From Secundilactobacillus pentosiphilus (GTDB taxonomy: Bacteria; Bacillota; Bacilli; Lactobacillales; Lactobacillaceae): DNA of 41,623 bases. Positions within the stretch are counted from its first letter, which is position 1. Each line of letters opens with the position of its first letter. Position numbers and translations under genes: made by a program. Below the pieces are notes generated by a model. The model was given only the letters and a program-made list of their open reading frames with translations, had not been told where the DNA came from and searched no databases. The stretch lies in contig NZ_BCMI01000023.1 of NCBI RefSeq assembly GCF_002217985.1, positions 1-41,623 of the forward strand, in the 5' to 3' direction. Below are positions 25,646-33,967 of this stretch, one piece after another.

Positions 25646-25713
25646 CTCATAAAACCACTAAATGTGAGATATCCCTTTTCGTTGAAAACTAATCAGGGGG
25701 TAAATAAATGGTT
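25609..25713 (-). ncRNA. Possible second small RNA, about 105 nt
   Basis: Between tagH and the terminator at 25604-25645, the minus strand carries an extended -10 (TG-T-TATAGT; TATAGT at 25720-25725) with a poor -35. A transcript from about 25713 would hold an unpaired UUACCCCCUGA stretch able to pair with G-rich ribosome binding sites, and would end at the terminator. It could equally be the 3' untranslated region of tagH. On the plus strand the same bases give AGGGGG before a 16-codon frame (25708-25758). Confidence 0.3.
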
Positions 25714-25770
25714 ATTAATACTATAACACTTTTTATGAGAAATGCTCACATTTTTTAATTAAAAATTCAT

Positions 25771-26850
25771 TTATTTATGCAAACTACCCGTTCTGTCAAC
25801 GTGACTTGTGGGGTGAACCAACGCTGATGGATTAGAGACAACTTCCGTTAATGAATGACCCGAAAGATTCGTCCAGCACGTAAAGAAAAGCAATACCAAG
25901 ACTAACAGTGTCACCAACCGGCTGCCAAACGACATCTTCTCACTGATGACAGATCCATAAAAGTCCTTTTTAACTTTTGCCGCCACGTTTTGTTCGCTGG
26001 GATTTGCCTTCTGCCGTTTCTCCACTACTGAAGCCTGAAAAGCATCAATATCAAATTCCTTTTGGGCTTCCTTCATTTTTAATTGAAATTGCTTCTTTTC
26101 CTTCTTGTTTAGATCCTTAAACCACTTTACAAACTGCCGGTAATCCGAAACAATCGTATCCGTATCACCAATTTCTTTGAGGTTCCCATAGTGAATCCAG
26201 GCTACTCGATCACACAGCATCTCGACTTGCTTTAAGGAGTGACTGACGAAGATAATCGTCTTGCCTTCAGCCTTGAATTCGGAGATTTTATCCACACACT
26301 TCTGATAAAAAGTATCATCACCCACTGACAGAGCTTCATCAATAATCAAAATGTCAGGGTTGACGTGAACCGCGATAGAAAAACCTAAACGCGATTTCAT
26401 CCCGCTGGAATAACTCTTTACGGGCTGATACAAGAAGTCGCCAATATCGGCAAAACTGACAATATCATCCATCAGTGCGTCAATTTCTTCATTAGTCAAT
26501 CCTTGCATTAACGCCTTTAAACGAATGTTCTCAAGCCCCGTCAAATTACCACGTAAGCCGGCACCAATTGCAATAATTGATGTGTCGCCACGCACGTCAA
26601 CAATGCCACTCGTTTGTGGAATAATACCCGAAATGATATTGGAAAGCGTTGATTTACCTGAACCGTTAACGCCAATTAAACCCAACGTTTCACCTGGCTT
26701 AACCTTCAACGAGATCCCCATGAGCGACCAAAAATGTGGTACTGGTTTGCGATTCAACGCAAAGAAAGCACGAAGCTTTTCTGACTGTGTTTTAAATAAG
26801 TCATATTCTTTGGTAACATTCTGCACCATAATTTTGTAATCAGTTGCCAT
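25771..26850 (-). CDS. tagH: TagH-like ABC transporter ATPase (teichoic acid or polysaccharide export)
   Basis: A 359-residue ATP-binding subunit. Walker A GVNGSGKS, signature YSSGMKSR, Walker B ILIIDEAL and the H-loop SHS are intact. The ABC domain (about 1-245) is of the TagH/RfbE polysaccharide-export type. A charged linker is followed by one transmembrane helix (about 310-328) and a short outer tail of about 30 residues. Bacillus subtilis TagH has a much longer outer domain, so this one is short. The permease partner TagG, usually adjacent, is not in this window. The gene has its own promoter and terminator. It should act at the membrane in wall-polymer export. Confidence 0.88.
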   Translation of the reverse strand: MATDYKIMVQNVTKEYDLFKTQSEKLRAFFALNRKPVPHFWSLMGISLKVKPGETLGLIGVNGSGKSTLSNIISGIIPQTSGIVDVRGDTSIIAIGAGLRGNLTGLENIRLKALMQGLTNEEIDALMDDIVSFADIGDFLYQPVKSYSSGMKSRLGFSIAVHVNPDILIIDEALSVGDDTFYQKCVDKISEFKAEGKTIIFVSHSLKQVEMLCDRVAWIHYGNLKEIGDTDTIVSDYRQFVKWFKDLNKKEKKQFQLKMKEAQKEFDIDAFQASVVEKRQKANPSEQNVAAKVKKDFYGSVISEKMSFGSRLVTLLVLVLLFFTCWTNLSGHSLTEVVSNPSALVHPTSHVDRTGSLHK

Positions 26851-26899
26851 TTTTTATTTCTTCCTAACGTCTTTTTTCGGTTGCTACGCCACGAACGCC

Positions 26900-26905
26900 A
26901 TTATA
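26900..26905 (-). promoter_or_regulatory. tagH promoter -10
   Basis: Minus-strand TATAAT with TGA directly in front, 50 bases upstream of the tagH start. AAGACA lies at the -35 position, 17 bases away. Confidence 0.6.
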
Positions 26906-26936
26906 TCAGAGATCATGACTTGTGTCTTGCTTATTA

Positions 26937-27785
26937 CTAGTGGTTCTTCAAACCTAAGATATCGGTAATTTGGATCCAGCCAGTTACTGAACCGCTCTTA
27001 ACTTGATACCAAATCGTTTGATCCTTGGTCACGATGCCGCGACCCATTACTTTAACCTGCTTATTAGCTAGCTGTTTAGTCCGAACAACTTTGGCTTTGT
27101 CGCTCGCCGTTGGCACACCATTGTAAAATTTGATGGTGCCTGGCTTGACCGTTGCAGTCCCATCGTAGCTGTCATAATCCACACCGGGTGTCAGTCTTGT
27201 ACTTGTATCGGCATCCGTACTGTTGGCTGAAGTTCGGTCAAGGCGGTCGTGAAGATCATAATCTAAAATGATTTTGTTCAATTTGCTTGCATAATTTTTA
27301 TCGGTCGCATAGTTTTCAGCAACAATGTTAGTTGCCGTCATGTAAGAACTCGCGTTTTCCCGCCAAGCGCCTTCATATAAGAAGGGATTCCAAGTCGTGC
27401 CGCCACGTAATACCTTAGCATAATCCCTCAAAGAAGCTTGTGCTGAGGGATAAACCTTAAACTGGGCTAACGTATTGTACATTGAACCGCCGGGATTGGC
27501 TTCAGCTGTGGACATCGTAACTGAATGCCCATCATAGTTGCCCTTAACGCCAAAATAATTATGTGCGTTAAGTGATAACTCACTGGTACCCCAGTTACTT
27601 TCAAGCGCCGCCTGAGCCATCATTACCGAACCGTAAAGATGATTCTGGCGACTTACTTTTAATACCGGCTGGCTCATCCGATTAATAAAATCAGTATGGG
27701 TATCGGCTCGAACAGTTTCCGTTGTCGCCGCACTAAGCCCAAACACTGAAACCAGCACAATTGTCAGTTTTTTCCAGAGCTTCAT
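26937..27785 (-). CDS. GH73 N-acetylglucosaminidase with C-terminal SH3-like domain
   Basis: A 282-residue exported wall hydrolase that cuts the glycan chain of peptidoglycan. A signal peptide (about 1-27) precedes the glucosaminidase domain (about 30-180) with the catalytic-glutamate motif QAALESNWGTSELS and NYFGVKG. The C-terminal region (about 205-282) resembles a bacterial SH3 wall-binding module (KVMGRGIVTKDQTIWYQVKS...GWIQI). It is a close paralogue of the next gene upstream. It has its own promoter (TATAAT on the minus strand, 27824-27829) and probably shares the region downstream with the tagH promoter. Confidence 0.92.
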   Translation of the reverse strand: MKLWKKLTIVLVSVFGLSAATTETVRADTHTDFINRMSQPVLKVSRQNHLYGSVMMAQAALESNWGTSELSLNAHNYFGVKGNYDGHSVTMSTAEANPGGSMYNTLAQFKVYPSAQASLRDYAKVLRGGTTWNPFLYEGAWRENASSYMTATNIVAENYATDKNYASKLNKIILDYDLHDRLDRTSANSTDADTSTRLTPGVDYDSYDGTATVKPGTIKFYNGVPTASDKAKVVRTKQLANKQVKVMGRGIVTKDQTIWYQVKSGSVTGWIQITDILGLKNH

Positions 27786-27823
27786 CTTAACTAATCTCCC
27801 ATCTAAAATACTAAACCGTGAAT

Positions 27824-27851
27824 ATTATACCGGTTTCTGAAGAATTCACAA
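27824..27851 (-). promoter_or_regulatory. Promoter of the shorter GH73 gene
   Basis: Minus strand TTGTGA, 16 bases, TATAAT (27824-27829), about 38 bases before the start codon. Confidence 0.6.
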
Positions 27852-27888
27852 GTTAATATTTGATAATAAATTAAAACTTAAACCTTTA

Positions 27889-27928
27889 AAAAAGGCCCAT
27901 TACCAGAAGCGGTATCAAGGCCATTTAA
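27889..27928 (-). terminator. Terminator after the longer GH73 gene
   Basis: On the minus strand, GGCC...ACC pairs with GGT...GGCC with an internal loop, followed by six T. It lies just beyond the stop at 27942. Confidence 0.65.
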
Positions 27929-27941
27929 ACAATTTGTTTAA

Positions 27942-29072
27942 TTAGTTTTTAACGGCACTTGAAGGTACCCACCCCTTCGTAGAACCACCGTGAATTCGAT
28001 ACCAAGTTGTCGTTACCCCGCTTTGAACGTGGGTTGCTTTATGGTCGATCGTCACCGAGTGGTTGGCTAGTGCCTGCGTAGTCGTCAATTGCTTTGCAAT
28101 ATAGGCTGAATTAAAAACGTGATTATAAACCGGGTAAACCGTACCAACTAAAGTCGCTGTTTTCTTGTAAGCAGCATAAGTCGTTTTGGGGAAACTCAAT
28201 GTTTTGGAGTAGACCCAATACTTCTTGGAAGTTGTCTGCTTGCTAAATCTTACCCGGTACCAATTCGTCTTGGTGCTCACTTTATAACCGCGAGCATCGA
28301 TCCAAACGGGCCGACCCTGCCAGCCGCCAACTTGAGACCAGTTATACTTAACCGACTTGTACTTACTGCCCTTAACATGATTATAAATCGCATAATGCTT
28401 ATAGCTAGCACCCAAAGTTGCGGTCTGGCTATCAGCACCAACATAGTAGTTTACCTTAGTTGAGACAGTTGCCGTCTTTTTAGCGGCTGGAGCCGAATTA
28501 GCAGCCATTGGCGCCCCATCCAAAGCATTAAACTTATAGGTCTGAATGAGGTTGATCAACGAGCTGCCATAGTTCGGTGCAGTCGCATAAGTGCCAGTCA
28601 ACGCATTGGCAGCCGCTTCATAGGTTGGTGCATTTTCCCGCCAAACTCGTGAGTAATAATTATGGTTCCAAGATGTTCCATTACGCAACAGCTGTGCATT
28701 ATCCGTCATTGAAGCTGTTGCATCAGGATACTTTTTAAAGGCTGCCTGCGTGTAATAAAGTTGCCCATTAGCATTGTATTCAGCTGTACTCATCGTTACA
28801 GAAGCACCGTTATATGCCCCTTTAACCCCAAAATAGTTATTTGCATTGACCGAAAGCTGACTTGTCCCCCAGCCACTTTCCAATGCTGCCTGTGCCATCA
28901 TTACGGATGGATACAGTTTGTACTCATCTGCAACGTGTTTAACAGGTGATGACATACTGCTAATAAACCGGTCCGTCGTTGCGCTTGCTTCAACCCTGGT
29001 GTGCCCCGCACCAGCTAGACCGCATACGACTAAACCAACGGTGAGCAATCCCACCATCCACTGTTTCCGCAT
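27942..29072 (-). CDS. GH73 N-acetylglucosaminidase with repeated wall-binding modules
   Basis: A 376-residue exported wall hydrolase. The signal peptide (about 1-30) is followed by a glucosaminidase domain (about 32-190) with QAALESGWGTSQLS and NYFGVKG. Three SH3/SLAP-like modules of 55-65 residues follow (about 205-376), each with a tyrosine-rich strand and a W-Y-R/K-V/I motif, ending TTWYRIHGGSTKGWVPSSA. Catalytic region and order match the 282-residue neighbour, so the two arose by duplication and differ in module number. GAGGGGG precedes the ATG, and a TTGTTT-17-TATAAT promoter lies upstream. Confidence 0.92.
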   Translation of the reverse strand: MRKQWMVGLLTVGLVVCGLAGAGHTRVEASATTDRFISSMSSPVKHVADEYKLYPSVMMAQAALESGWGTSQLSVNANNYFGVKGAYNGASVTMSTAEYNANGQLYYTQAAFKKYPDATASMTDNAQLLRNGTSWNHNYYSRVWRENAPTYEAAANALTGTYATAPNYGSSLINLIQTYKFNALDGAPMAANSAPAAKKTATVSTKVNYYVGADSQTATLGASYKHYAIYNHVKGSKYKSVKYNWSQVGGWQGRPVWIDARGYKVSTKTNWYRVRFSKQTTSKKYWVYSKTLSFPKTTYAAYKKTATLVGTVYPVYNHVFNSAYIAKQLTTTQALANHSVTIDHKATHVQSGVTTTWYRIHGGSTKGWVPSSAVKN

Positions 29073-29107
29073 GTGTACGTCCCCCTCAGATACAACAATT
29101 TAAACCT

Positions 29108-29136
29108 ATTATAATGGGAATAAGAAGTGAAAACAA
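29108..29136 (-). promoter_or_regulatory. Promoter of the longer GH73 gene
   Basis: Minus strand TTGTTT (29131-29136), 17 bases, TATAAT (29108-29113), about 36 bases before the start codon. Confidence 0.7.
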
Positions 29137-29213
29137 GCTTGTTCCTCCCTGATAATCAACTCAACCTTAGGAAAATTGTGATCTGCATACTAAAAAATGA
29201 TGCTTGCACAAAT

Positions 29214-29246
29214 AAAAAAAGAAGACCGACAGCCTTGTCGCTCTTC
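29214..29246 (-). terminator. nagB terminator
   Basis: GAAGAGCGACA pairs with TGTCGGTCTTC (one mismatch) around a 4-base loop, followed on the minus strand by seven T. It is 35 bases beyond the nagB stop. Confidence 0.85.
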
Positions 29247-29280
29247 TCTCTCATGCTTTCTTCAATCTCTCTATCGCAAA

Positions 29281-30018
29281 TTAATAATTTTCCGTTAACT
29301 TACTTGCCGCCGCTTCATCAATGATAATCGTTACTTGATCATGCTGTTGCAAGAAACTAGCAGGTACATCACTTGTTACTGGACCTTCGATCATTGCTTT
29401 AACAGCATCCGCCTTCTCCGGACCGTAAGCCTCCAACAGGATATGCTTACTGGTTAAGATCGAAGCAATCCCCATCGAATAAGCATAACGCGGTACTTCG
29501 TCTTCATTTTCAAAGAAACGGGCGTTGGCTTTAATCGTTGATTCGGTTAAAGCGACCTTGTGAGTACCGAGAGCAGGATCAGTGCCAGGTTCGTTAAAAC
29601 CAATGTGACCATTTTGACCCAGACCTAAAATTTGCAGATCAATTGGGTTGTCCGCGATCACTTGATCGTAACGTTTCATTTCGGCAGCAGCATCACTATT
29701 CATACCATCAGGCACGTATGAATGCGCAAATGGCTTCTGATCGAATAAGTGCTTTTGCATGAAGTAATGGTAACTCTGCGGATGGTCTGGGGCTAAGCCG
29801 ACATATTCATCCAGGTTAACCGACGTCATTTGACTAAAATCAAGGTCACTCTGAGTTAATTCTTCATATGTCGTCACTGGTGTACTGCCAGTTGCCAATC
29901 CAAACACCTTTGCACCGTTCCGGTAGGCATTTTCAAAAACTTCAAAGCCTTTTTGACCGCCTTCAGCACGATCCTTAACGATAATCACATTCATTTTTGC
30001 TTTTGTAGATTCTGACAT
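29281..30018 (-). CDS. nagB: Glucosamine-6-phosphate deaminase
   Basis: A 245-residue cytoplasmic enzyme turning glucosamine-6-phosphate into fructose-6-phosphate and ammonia. The N-terminal [11 protein letters not shown] phosphate loop, the central VNLDEYVGL and the signature [15 protein letters not shown] are present. The start at 30016-30018 is backed by GGGAG 9 bases upstream. A second methionine nine residues in is less well placed. It opposes GlmS, encoded nearby on the same strand. Two dre-like operators in and after its promoter point to control by a NagR/GntR-type repressor that is not encoded here. Confidence 0.96.
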   Translation of the reverse strand: MSESTKAKMNVIIVKDRAEGGQKGFEVFENAYRNGAKVFGLATGSTPVTTYEELTQSDLDFSQMTSVNLDEYVGLAPDHPQSYHYFMQKHLFDQKPFAHSYVPDGMNSDAAAEMKRYDQVIADNPIDLQILGLGQNGHIGFNEPGTDPALGTHKVALTESTIKANARFFENEDEVPRYAYSMGIASILTSKHILLEAYGPEKADAVKAMIEGPVTSDVPASFLQQHDQVTIIIDEAAASKLTENY

Positions 30019-30036
30019 GATTCGCCACTCCCTTTG

Positions 30037-30078
30037 TTGGTATAGCCCAATGATAAGTCATCTAGACCATTAATGCAA
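30037..30078 (-). promoter_or_regulatory. nagB promoter with two dre-like operators
   Basis: Minus strand TTGCAT (30073-30078), 17 bases, TATCAT (30050-30055). The spacer itself, TAATGGTCTAGATGACT (30056-30072), matches the GGTNTAG core of NagR sites. A second copy, TTGGTATAGCCCAATG on the plus strand (30037-30052), lies over the transcription start. Binding at either would block RNA polymerase. Confidence 0.65.
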
Positions 30079-30097
30079 GAAAAATGACCAATTCAGT

Positions 30098-30244
30098 TTA
30101 ATAATTTACTTTTCGTGAACCGTGCAGCCGGTCACCACGCTTATTAGCCGCTAACGTATTTTGCTGCGTCTTAAACTTTTTCCAAGTGGCGTCTCGCTTT
30201 TGTTCTGCCTGTTTATTTTGACTCCGTTTTTTGGTAAATTTCAC
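30098..30244 (-). CDS. Small basic protein, 48 residues
   Basis: The reading frame starts at GTG (30242-30244), with GAGG 10 bases upstream, and encodes MKFTKKRSQNKQAEQKRD onward, ending SRKVNY. It is strongly basic (many Lys, Arg and Gln) and has no membrane segment, so nucleic-acid or ribosome binding is possible. I do not recognise the family. It sits directly upstream of the nagB promoter. Confidence 0.55.
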   Translation of the reverse strand: MKFTKKRSQNKQAEQKRDATWKKFKTQQNTLAANKRGDRLHGSRKVNY

Positions 30245-30557
30245 GTTTCATCTTCCTCTCTCTACTGCGGAATTGTACCATGTTAAGCTTACATCGTCCA
30301 CGCAAGTGCTTGAAAGTAAATAATGATTAATTTCACAATGGCTCAATGTCACAGGTGGATTTTGCCAGCAACTGGTCAAATCATTAACAGCCAAACATTA
30401 AGGGCGCTGATTGCGCATGCTTTAAAAAGGGCCTCGTCTTATTTCTTTGCGCCCCCTTTAGAACTTGCTATAGCTATCTTTGAAGCTAAAAAGCGCGTCA
30501 TTACCAGGCCCCGTAAGGACTGATAATAACGCGCTTTTTAAACGCTAATTTTAAAGT
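30245..30557. other. 313-bp gap between the 48-residue gene and glmS
   Basis: No convincing gene. A 66-codon plus-strand frame (30323-30523) runs into the glmS terminator and lacks a good ribosome binding site. Apart from that terminator nothing was recognised. Confidence 0.5.
30488..30541 (-). terminator. glmS terminator
   Basis: AAAAAGCGCG-T-ATTA on the left pairs with TAAT-A-CGCGCTTTTT on the right with a large internal loop. Read on the minus strand it ends in a T-rich run. It lies 17 bases beyond the glmS stop. Confidence 0.75.
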
Positions 30558-32375
30558 TTATTCAACCGTCACACTCTTAGCTAGGTTACGTGGCTTATCA
30601 ACGTCTAAGCCCTTGTTGAGACTTGTGTAATAAGCGATCAGCTGAGTTGGTACAACACTCAGCAGCGGTGACATGAGTTCGTCAACGTCTGGCAAAATAA
30701 TATCATCGCCAGGCTTAGCCAAACTTTCGGAAACAATGGTAATAATGTGCGCACCGCGCGCCATGGTCTCCTGCAAGTTTGACCGGGTCAACCCAGCGGT
30801 CTTTTCTTGGGTAATCAGCCCAATCACTGGGGTCCCCTTTTCAATCAGGGCAATCGTTCCGTGCTTTAATTCACCGGAAGCAAAGCCTTCTGCCTGAACA
30901 TAGGAAATTTCCTTCAGCTTTAATGCCGCCTCAAGTGAAACGCTCCAGTCAATGCCCCGACCGATATAAAAGGCGTTCGGTGTCTTCAAGAAGGACGACT
31001 TTGCCAAATCTTCAAGCTTCTTCTTTTCGTCAACAATGGCCTGAATACCGGTTGCAACTAAGCCTAACTGATGACGAACGTCAAACCGCTGAGCCACGAT
31101 TTGATTATCAGCTTCACCCAAAGCCTTAGCTAAGATCGCTTCAATCGCAATTTGAGCTGTATAGGCCTTAGTCGAAGCCACCGCAATTTCTGGACCGGCA
31201 TGCAGCAGCAACGTATAGGTTGCTTCACGCGACAACGTTGAGTTTTGAACGTTGGTGATGGTTAAACTCTCATGCCCACCCGCGTTAACGTTAACCAGCA
31301 CTTCACGTGAATCGGCAGTCTCACCGCTTTGTGATAAGAAGATAAAGAATGGTTTCTTGGACAAAATCGGCTGTTCATAAGCAAATTCTGAAGAAATGTG
31401 CACTTCAGTAGGCGTTTGGGTCAAGTTTTCGAATAGCCGCTTACCGACTAATCCAGCATGATAACTTGTACCAGCACCCACAATATAGATGCGGTCCGCC
31501 TGCTTCATCGAATTTAGTAATTTATCGCTGATCACTGGTTCACCAGTCTCTGACAAGTAAACCTGAGCAAGCCGGCGCATGACGTTAGGCTGCTCATCAA
31601 TTTCCTTCAGCATGTAGAATGGGTAAGTCCCCTTATCAGTTTCACTGGCATCCATATCCACGTGGAAAGTCTTCCGTTCAACCGGGTTCCCATTTTGATC
31701 TTCAATTTTAACTTTGTCAGGCGTAATCGTCACAACCTCACCATCCATCAGTTCAAGGAAGTCATGGGTTTCACGCAACATTGCCAAAGCATCGGAACAA
31801 ACGACGTTAAAGCCATCACCGACACCCACCAGCAAGGGACTTTTGTTTTTAGCGACATAGAGCGTATCCGGATCTTCACGGTCCATCAACAAAAAGGCGT
31901 ATGAAGAACCCTTAAGTAAGCTCAGGGCCTTGACAAATGCATCGTGGGCGTTCAAGCCCTCTTTAACAGCTAATTTATCAACTAATTGTACGACAACTTC
32001 AGTATCAGTTTGACTGGTAAACGGAACGTCACTCAGATATTCACTCTTTAGTTCTTGGAAGTTATCAATCACACCATTATGAACTAAGTAGAAGCGGTTA
32101 TCCTGCGAAACCTGCGGGTGGGCGTTAGCAACGCTGACAACCCCATGAGTTGCCCAACGCGTATGGCCAATACCAGTTGTCCCGTGGACTTCCGGTCCAA
32201 CTTCACGACGCAAGTCAGCGATGCGGCCCTTTTCTTTCACAAGATAATCCTTGCCATCCTGGTCGTTTACATAAATACCAGCTGAATCGTAACCGCGGTA
32301 TTCAAGCTTTTGTAAGCCATCAAGTAAGATTTTTACCGCATTATCACTGCCTGTAACACCGACAATTCCACACAT
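30558..32375 (-). CDS. glmS: Glutamine-fructose-6-phosphate aminotransferase
   Basis: A 605-residue cytoplasmic enzyme making glucosamine-6-phosphate from fructose-6-phosphate and glutamine, the first step to UDP-GlcNAc. MCGIVGV exposes the nucleophile Cys2 of the glutaminase domain (about 1-240). Two SIS sugar-isomerase domains follow (SQSGETADS at about 350, AEGFASGELKHG at about 490), and the conserved C-terminus ends DKPRNLAKSVTVE. GAGGA is upstream of the ATG. The leader from the predicted start site is only about 70 bases, too short for a glmS ribozyme; dre-like operators are present instead. glmM, the next enzyme, is encoded just upstream. Confidence 0.97.
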   Translation of the reverse strand: MCGIVGVTGSDNAVKILLDGLQKLEYRGYDSAGIYVNDQDGKDYLVKEKGRIADLRREVGPEVHGTTGIGHTRWATHGVVSVANAHPQVSQDNRFYLVHNGVIDNFQELKSEYLSDVPFTSQTDTEVVVQLVDKLAVKEGLNAHDAFVKALSLLKGSSYAFLLMDREDPDTLYVAKNKSPLLVGVGDGFNVVCSDALAMLRETHDFLELMDGEVVTITPDKVKIEDQNGNPVERKTFHVDMDASETDKGTYPFYMLKEIDEQPNVMRRLAQVYLSETGEPVISDKLLNSMKQADRIYIVGAGTSYHAGLVGKRLFENLTQTPTEVHISSEFAYEQPILSKKPFFIFLSQSGETADSREVLVNVNAGGHESLTITNVQNSTLSREATYTLLLHAGPEIAVASTKAYTAQIAIEAILAKALGEADNQIVAQRFDVRHQLGLVATGIQAIVDEKKKLEDLAKSSFLKTPNAFYIGRGIDWSVSLEAALKLKEISYVQAEGFASGELKHGTIALIEKGTPVIGLITQEKTAGLTRSNLQETMARGAHIITIVSESLAKPGDDIILPDVDELMSPLLSVVPTQLIAYYTSLNKGLDVDKPRNLAKSVTVE

Positions 32376-32407
32376 AAGATTTCATCCTCTAATTTTCATA
32401 ATATTTT

Positions 32408-32511
32408 AATTGGTATAGACTCAATAATGTTCTTTGTATCTATAGACATGTATACTTTACAGTCATTTAAATTAGATGTCAATAATTAAGTATAAAGTGG
32501 TATAGATTGAA
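32408..32511 (-). promoter_or_regulatory. glmS promoter with three dre-like sites
   Basis: Minus strand TTGACA (32477-32482), 17 bases, TAAAGT (32454-32459), a near-consensus promoter. Around it are AATTGGTATAGACTCAAT (32408-32425, in the leader), the palindrome GTATCTATAGAC (about 32437-32447, over the start site) and AGTGGTATAGATTGAA (32496-32511, upstream of the -35). All share a GGTATAG or TATAGAC core like NagR operators. Confidence 0.65.
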
Positions 32512-32537
32512 AACCACCCTATTTCAAGGAAAATTGC

Positions 32538-32579
32538 AAAAAAACGGTTTTCAAACAGCACCGTTTGAAAACCGTTTTT
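32538..32579 (-). terminator. glmM terminator
   Basis: AAAAACGGTTTTCAAAC pairs exactly with GTTTGAAAACCGTTTTT around a 6-base loop, followed by T on the minus strand. It is 13 bases past the glmM stop. Confidence 0.9.
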
Positions 32580-32591
32580 AATTTCATGAAA

Positions 32592-33941
32592 TTATTCAAT
32601 TCCAACTTCTCTTTTGACCACTTCAGCGATGCGGTTGACATAGCCATCCACAGCCTCTTGCGTAGGTGCTTCTGCCATTACCCGCAATAGTGGTTCAGTC
32701 CCGCTAGGACGGACTAAGACGCGGCCGTCACCGGACATTTCTTTTTCAACGGTATCAATAATGCCCTTAATTGCTGGATTATTCAATGCAGCTTTCTTAT
32801 CCGCAACCTTAACGTTCACTAGTTGTTGCGGATAGTCCTGCACGTCAGCAGCTAATTCGGACAGCTTTTTGCCAGTTTCTTTCATAATGTGCAGTAACTG
32901 CAAACTAGTCAGCATGCCATCACCAGTGGTGTTGAAGTCCAAGAAGACAATGTGGCCTGACTGTTCACCACCAAGGTTATAACCATTAGCGAGCATTTCT
33001 TCCACCACGTACCGATCACCGACTTTAGTTTTAACACTGGTCATACCGTGGGCTTCCATCGCTTTGTACATCCCCAAGTTACTCATGACCGTTGTCACAA
33101 TCGTATCCTTTTTCAAACGACCGTGTTCCGACATGTATTTCCCACAAATATACATGATCTTATCACCATTGATCACGTTACCTTCTTCATCAACAGCAAT
33201 GCAACGGTCACCGTCACCATCAAAGGCTAGGCCAATTGAAACACCCTTTTCAACCGTGAATTTCTGCAACTGTTCAGGATGAGTTGACCCAACCTGGGCG
33301 TTAATGTTTAACCCGTTTGGTGTCGTTGCAATCGTATCAAATTCAGCCCCTAAATCAGCGTACAATCTGGAAACCAAGTTACTAGTTGCACCGTTTGCTG
33401 AATCAACTGCAATGTGCATGCCGGAAAGATCATCATCAATGGTCTGTTCCAAGAACTGAATGTACTTTTGGACACCTTCCTGGTAATCTTCGACGGTACC
33501 TAATCCCTTTGCTGCTGGCCTTGGTAGCGTGTCTTTTTGTTCAAGCAGTTTTTCAATTTCATCTTCCAAGTCATCTGACAATTTGTAGCCGTCAGCACCG
33601 AAGAACTTAATCCCGTTATCTTCAACCGGATTATGAGAAGCTGTCAGCATGACACCAGCATCCGCACCCTGAGTACGAACTAAGTAAGCAACGGCAGGCG
33701 TTGTAATAACCCCTAAGCGTAAAACTTCAATTCCCACCGACAAAAGGCCAGCGACAATTGCTTCTTCCAGCATCTGTCCTGAAATTCGAGTATCACGGGC
33801 AACTAAAACCTGCGGCTGCTCACGCTCCGTTGCATGTTCAGTCAGTACATAACCGCCTGCTCGTCCGAGTCGAAAAGCAAGTTCCGGCGTTAATTCTTGG
33901 TTAGCAATACCACGTACACCATCAGTTCCAAAATACTTCAT
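32592..33941 (-). CDS. glmM: Phosphoglucosamine mutase
   Basis: A 449-residue cytoplasmic enzyme converting glucosamine-6-phosphate to glucosamine-1-phosphate for cell-wall precursors. [10 protein letters not shown] opens the protein. The phosphoserine is Ser102 in [12 protein letters not shown], the metal loop is AFDGDGDRC, and the sugar-binding and phosphate loops are GGEQSGH and [11 protein letters not shown]. It is third in the cdaA-cdaR-glmM operon, 26 bases after cdaR. In other Firmicutes GlmM binds CdaA and restrains c-di-AMP synthesis, which fits the conserved order. Confidence 0.97.
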   Translation of the reverse strand: MKYFGTDGVRGIANQELTPELAFRLGRAGGYVLTEHATEREQPQVLVARDTRISGQMLEEAIVAGLLSVGIEVLRLGVITTPAVAYLVRTQGADAGVMLTASHNPVEDNGIKFFGADGYKLSDDLEDEIEKLLEQKDTLPRPAAKGLGTVEDYQEGVQKYIQFLEQTIDDDLSGMHIAVDSANGATSNLVSRLYADLGAEFDTIATTPNGLNINAQVGSTHPEQLQKFTVEKGVSIGLAFDGDGDRCIAVDEEGNVINGDKIMYICGKYMSEHGRLKKDTIVTTVMSNLGMYKAMEAHGMTSVKTKVGDRYVVEEMLANGYNLGGEQSGHIVFLDFNTTGDGMLTSLQLLHIMKETGKKLSELAADVQDYPQQLVNVKVADKKAALNNPAIKGIIDTVEKEMSGDGRVLVRPSGTEPLLRVMAEAPTQEAVDGYVNRIAEVVKREVGIE

Positions 33942-33967
33942 GTTTAATTTTCCTCATTTCCAGATTA

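Noticed and set aside
30323-30523. 66-codon plus-strand frame between nagB and glmS
   Set aside because: No good ribosome binding site, and it runs through the glmS terminator stem.
32376-32460. glmS ribozyme or riboswitch in the glmS leader
   Set aside because: The predicted leader is about 70 bases and shows no ribozyme core; operators are seen instead.
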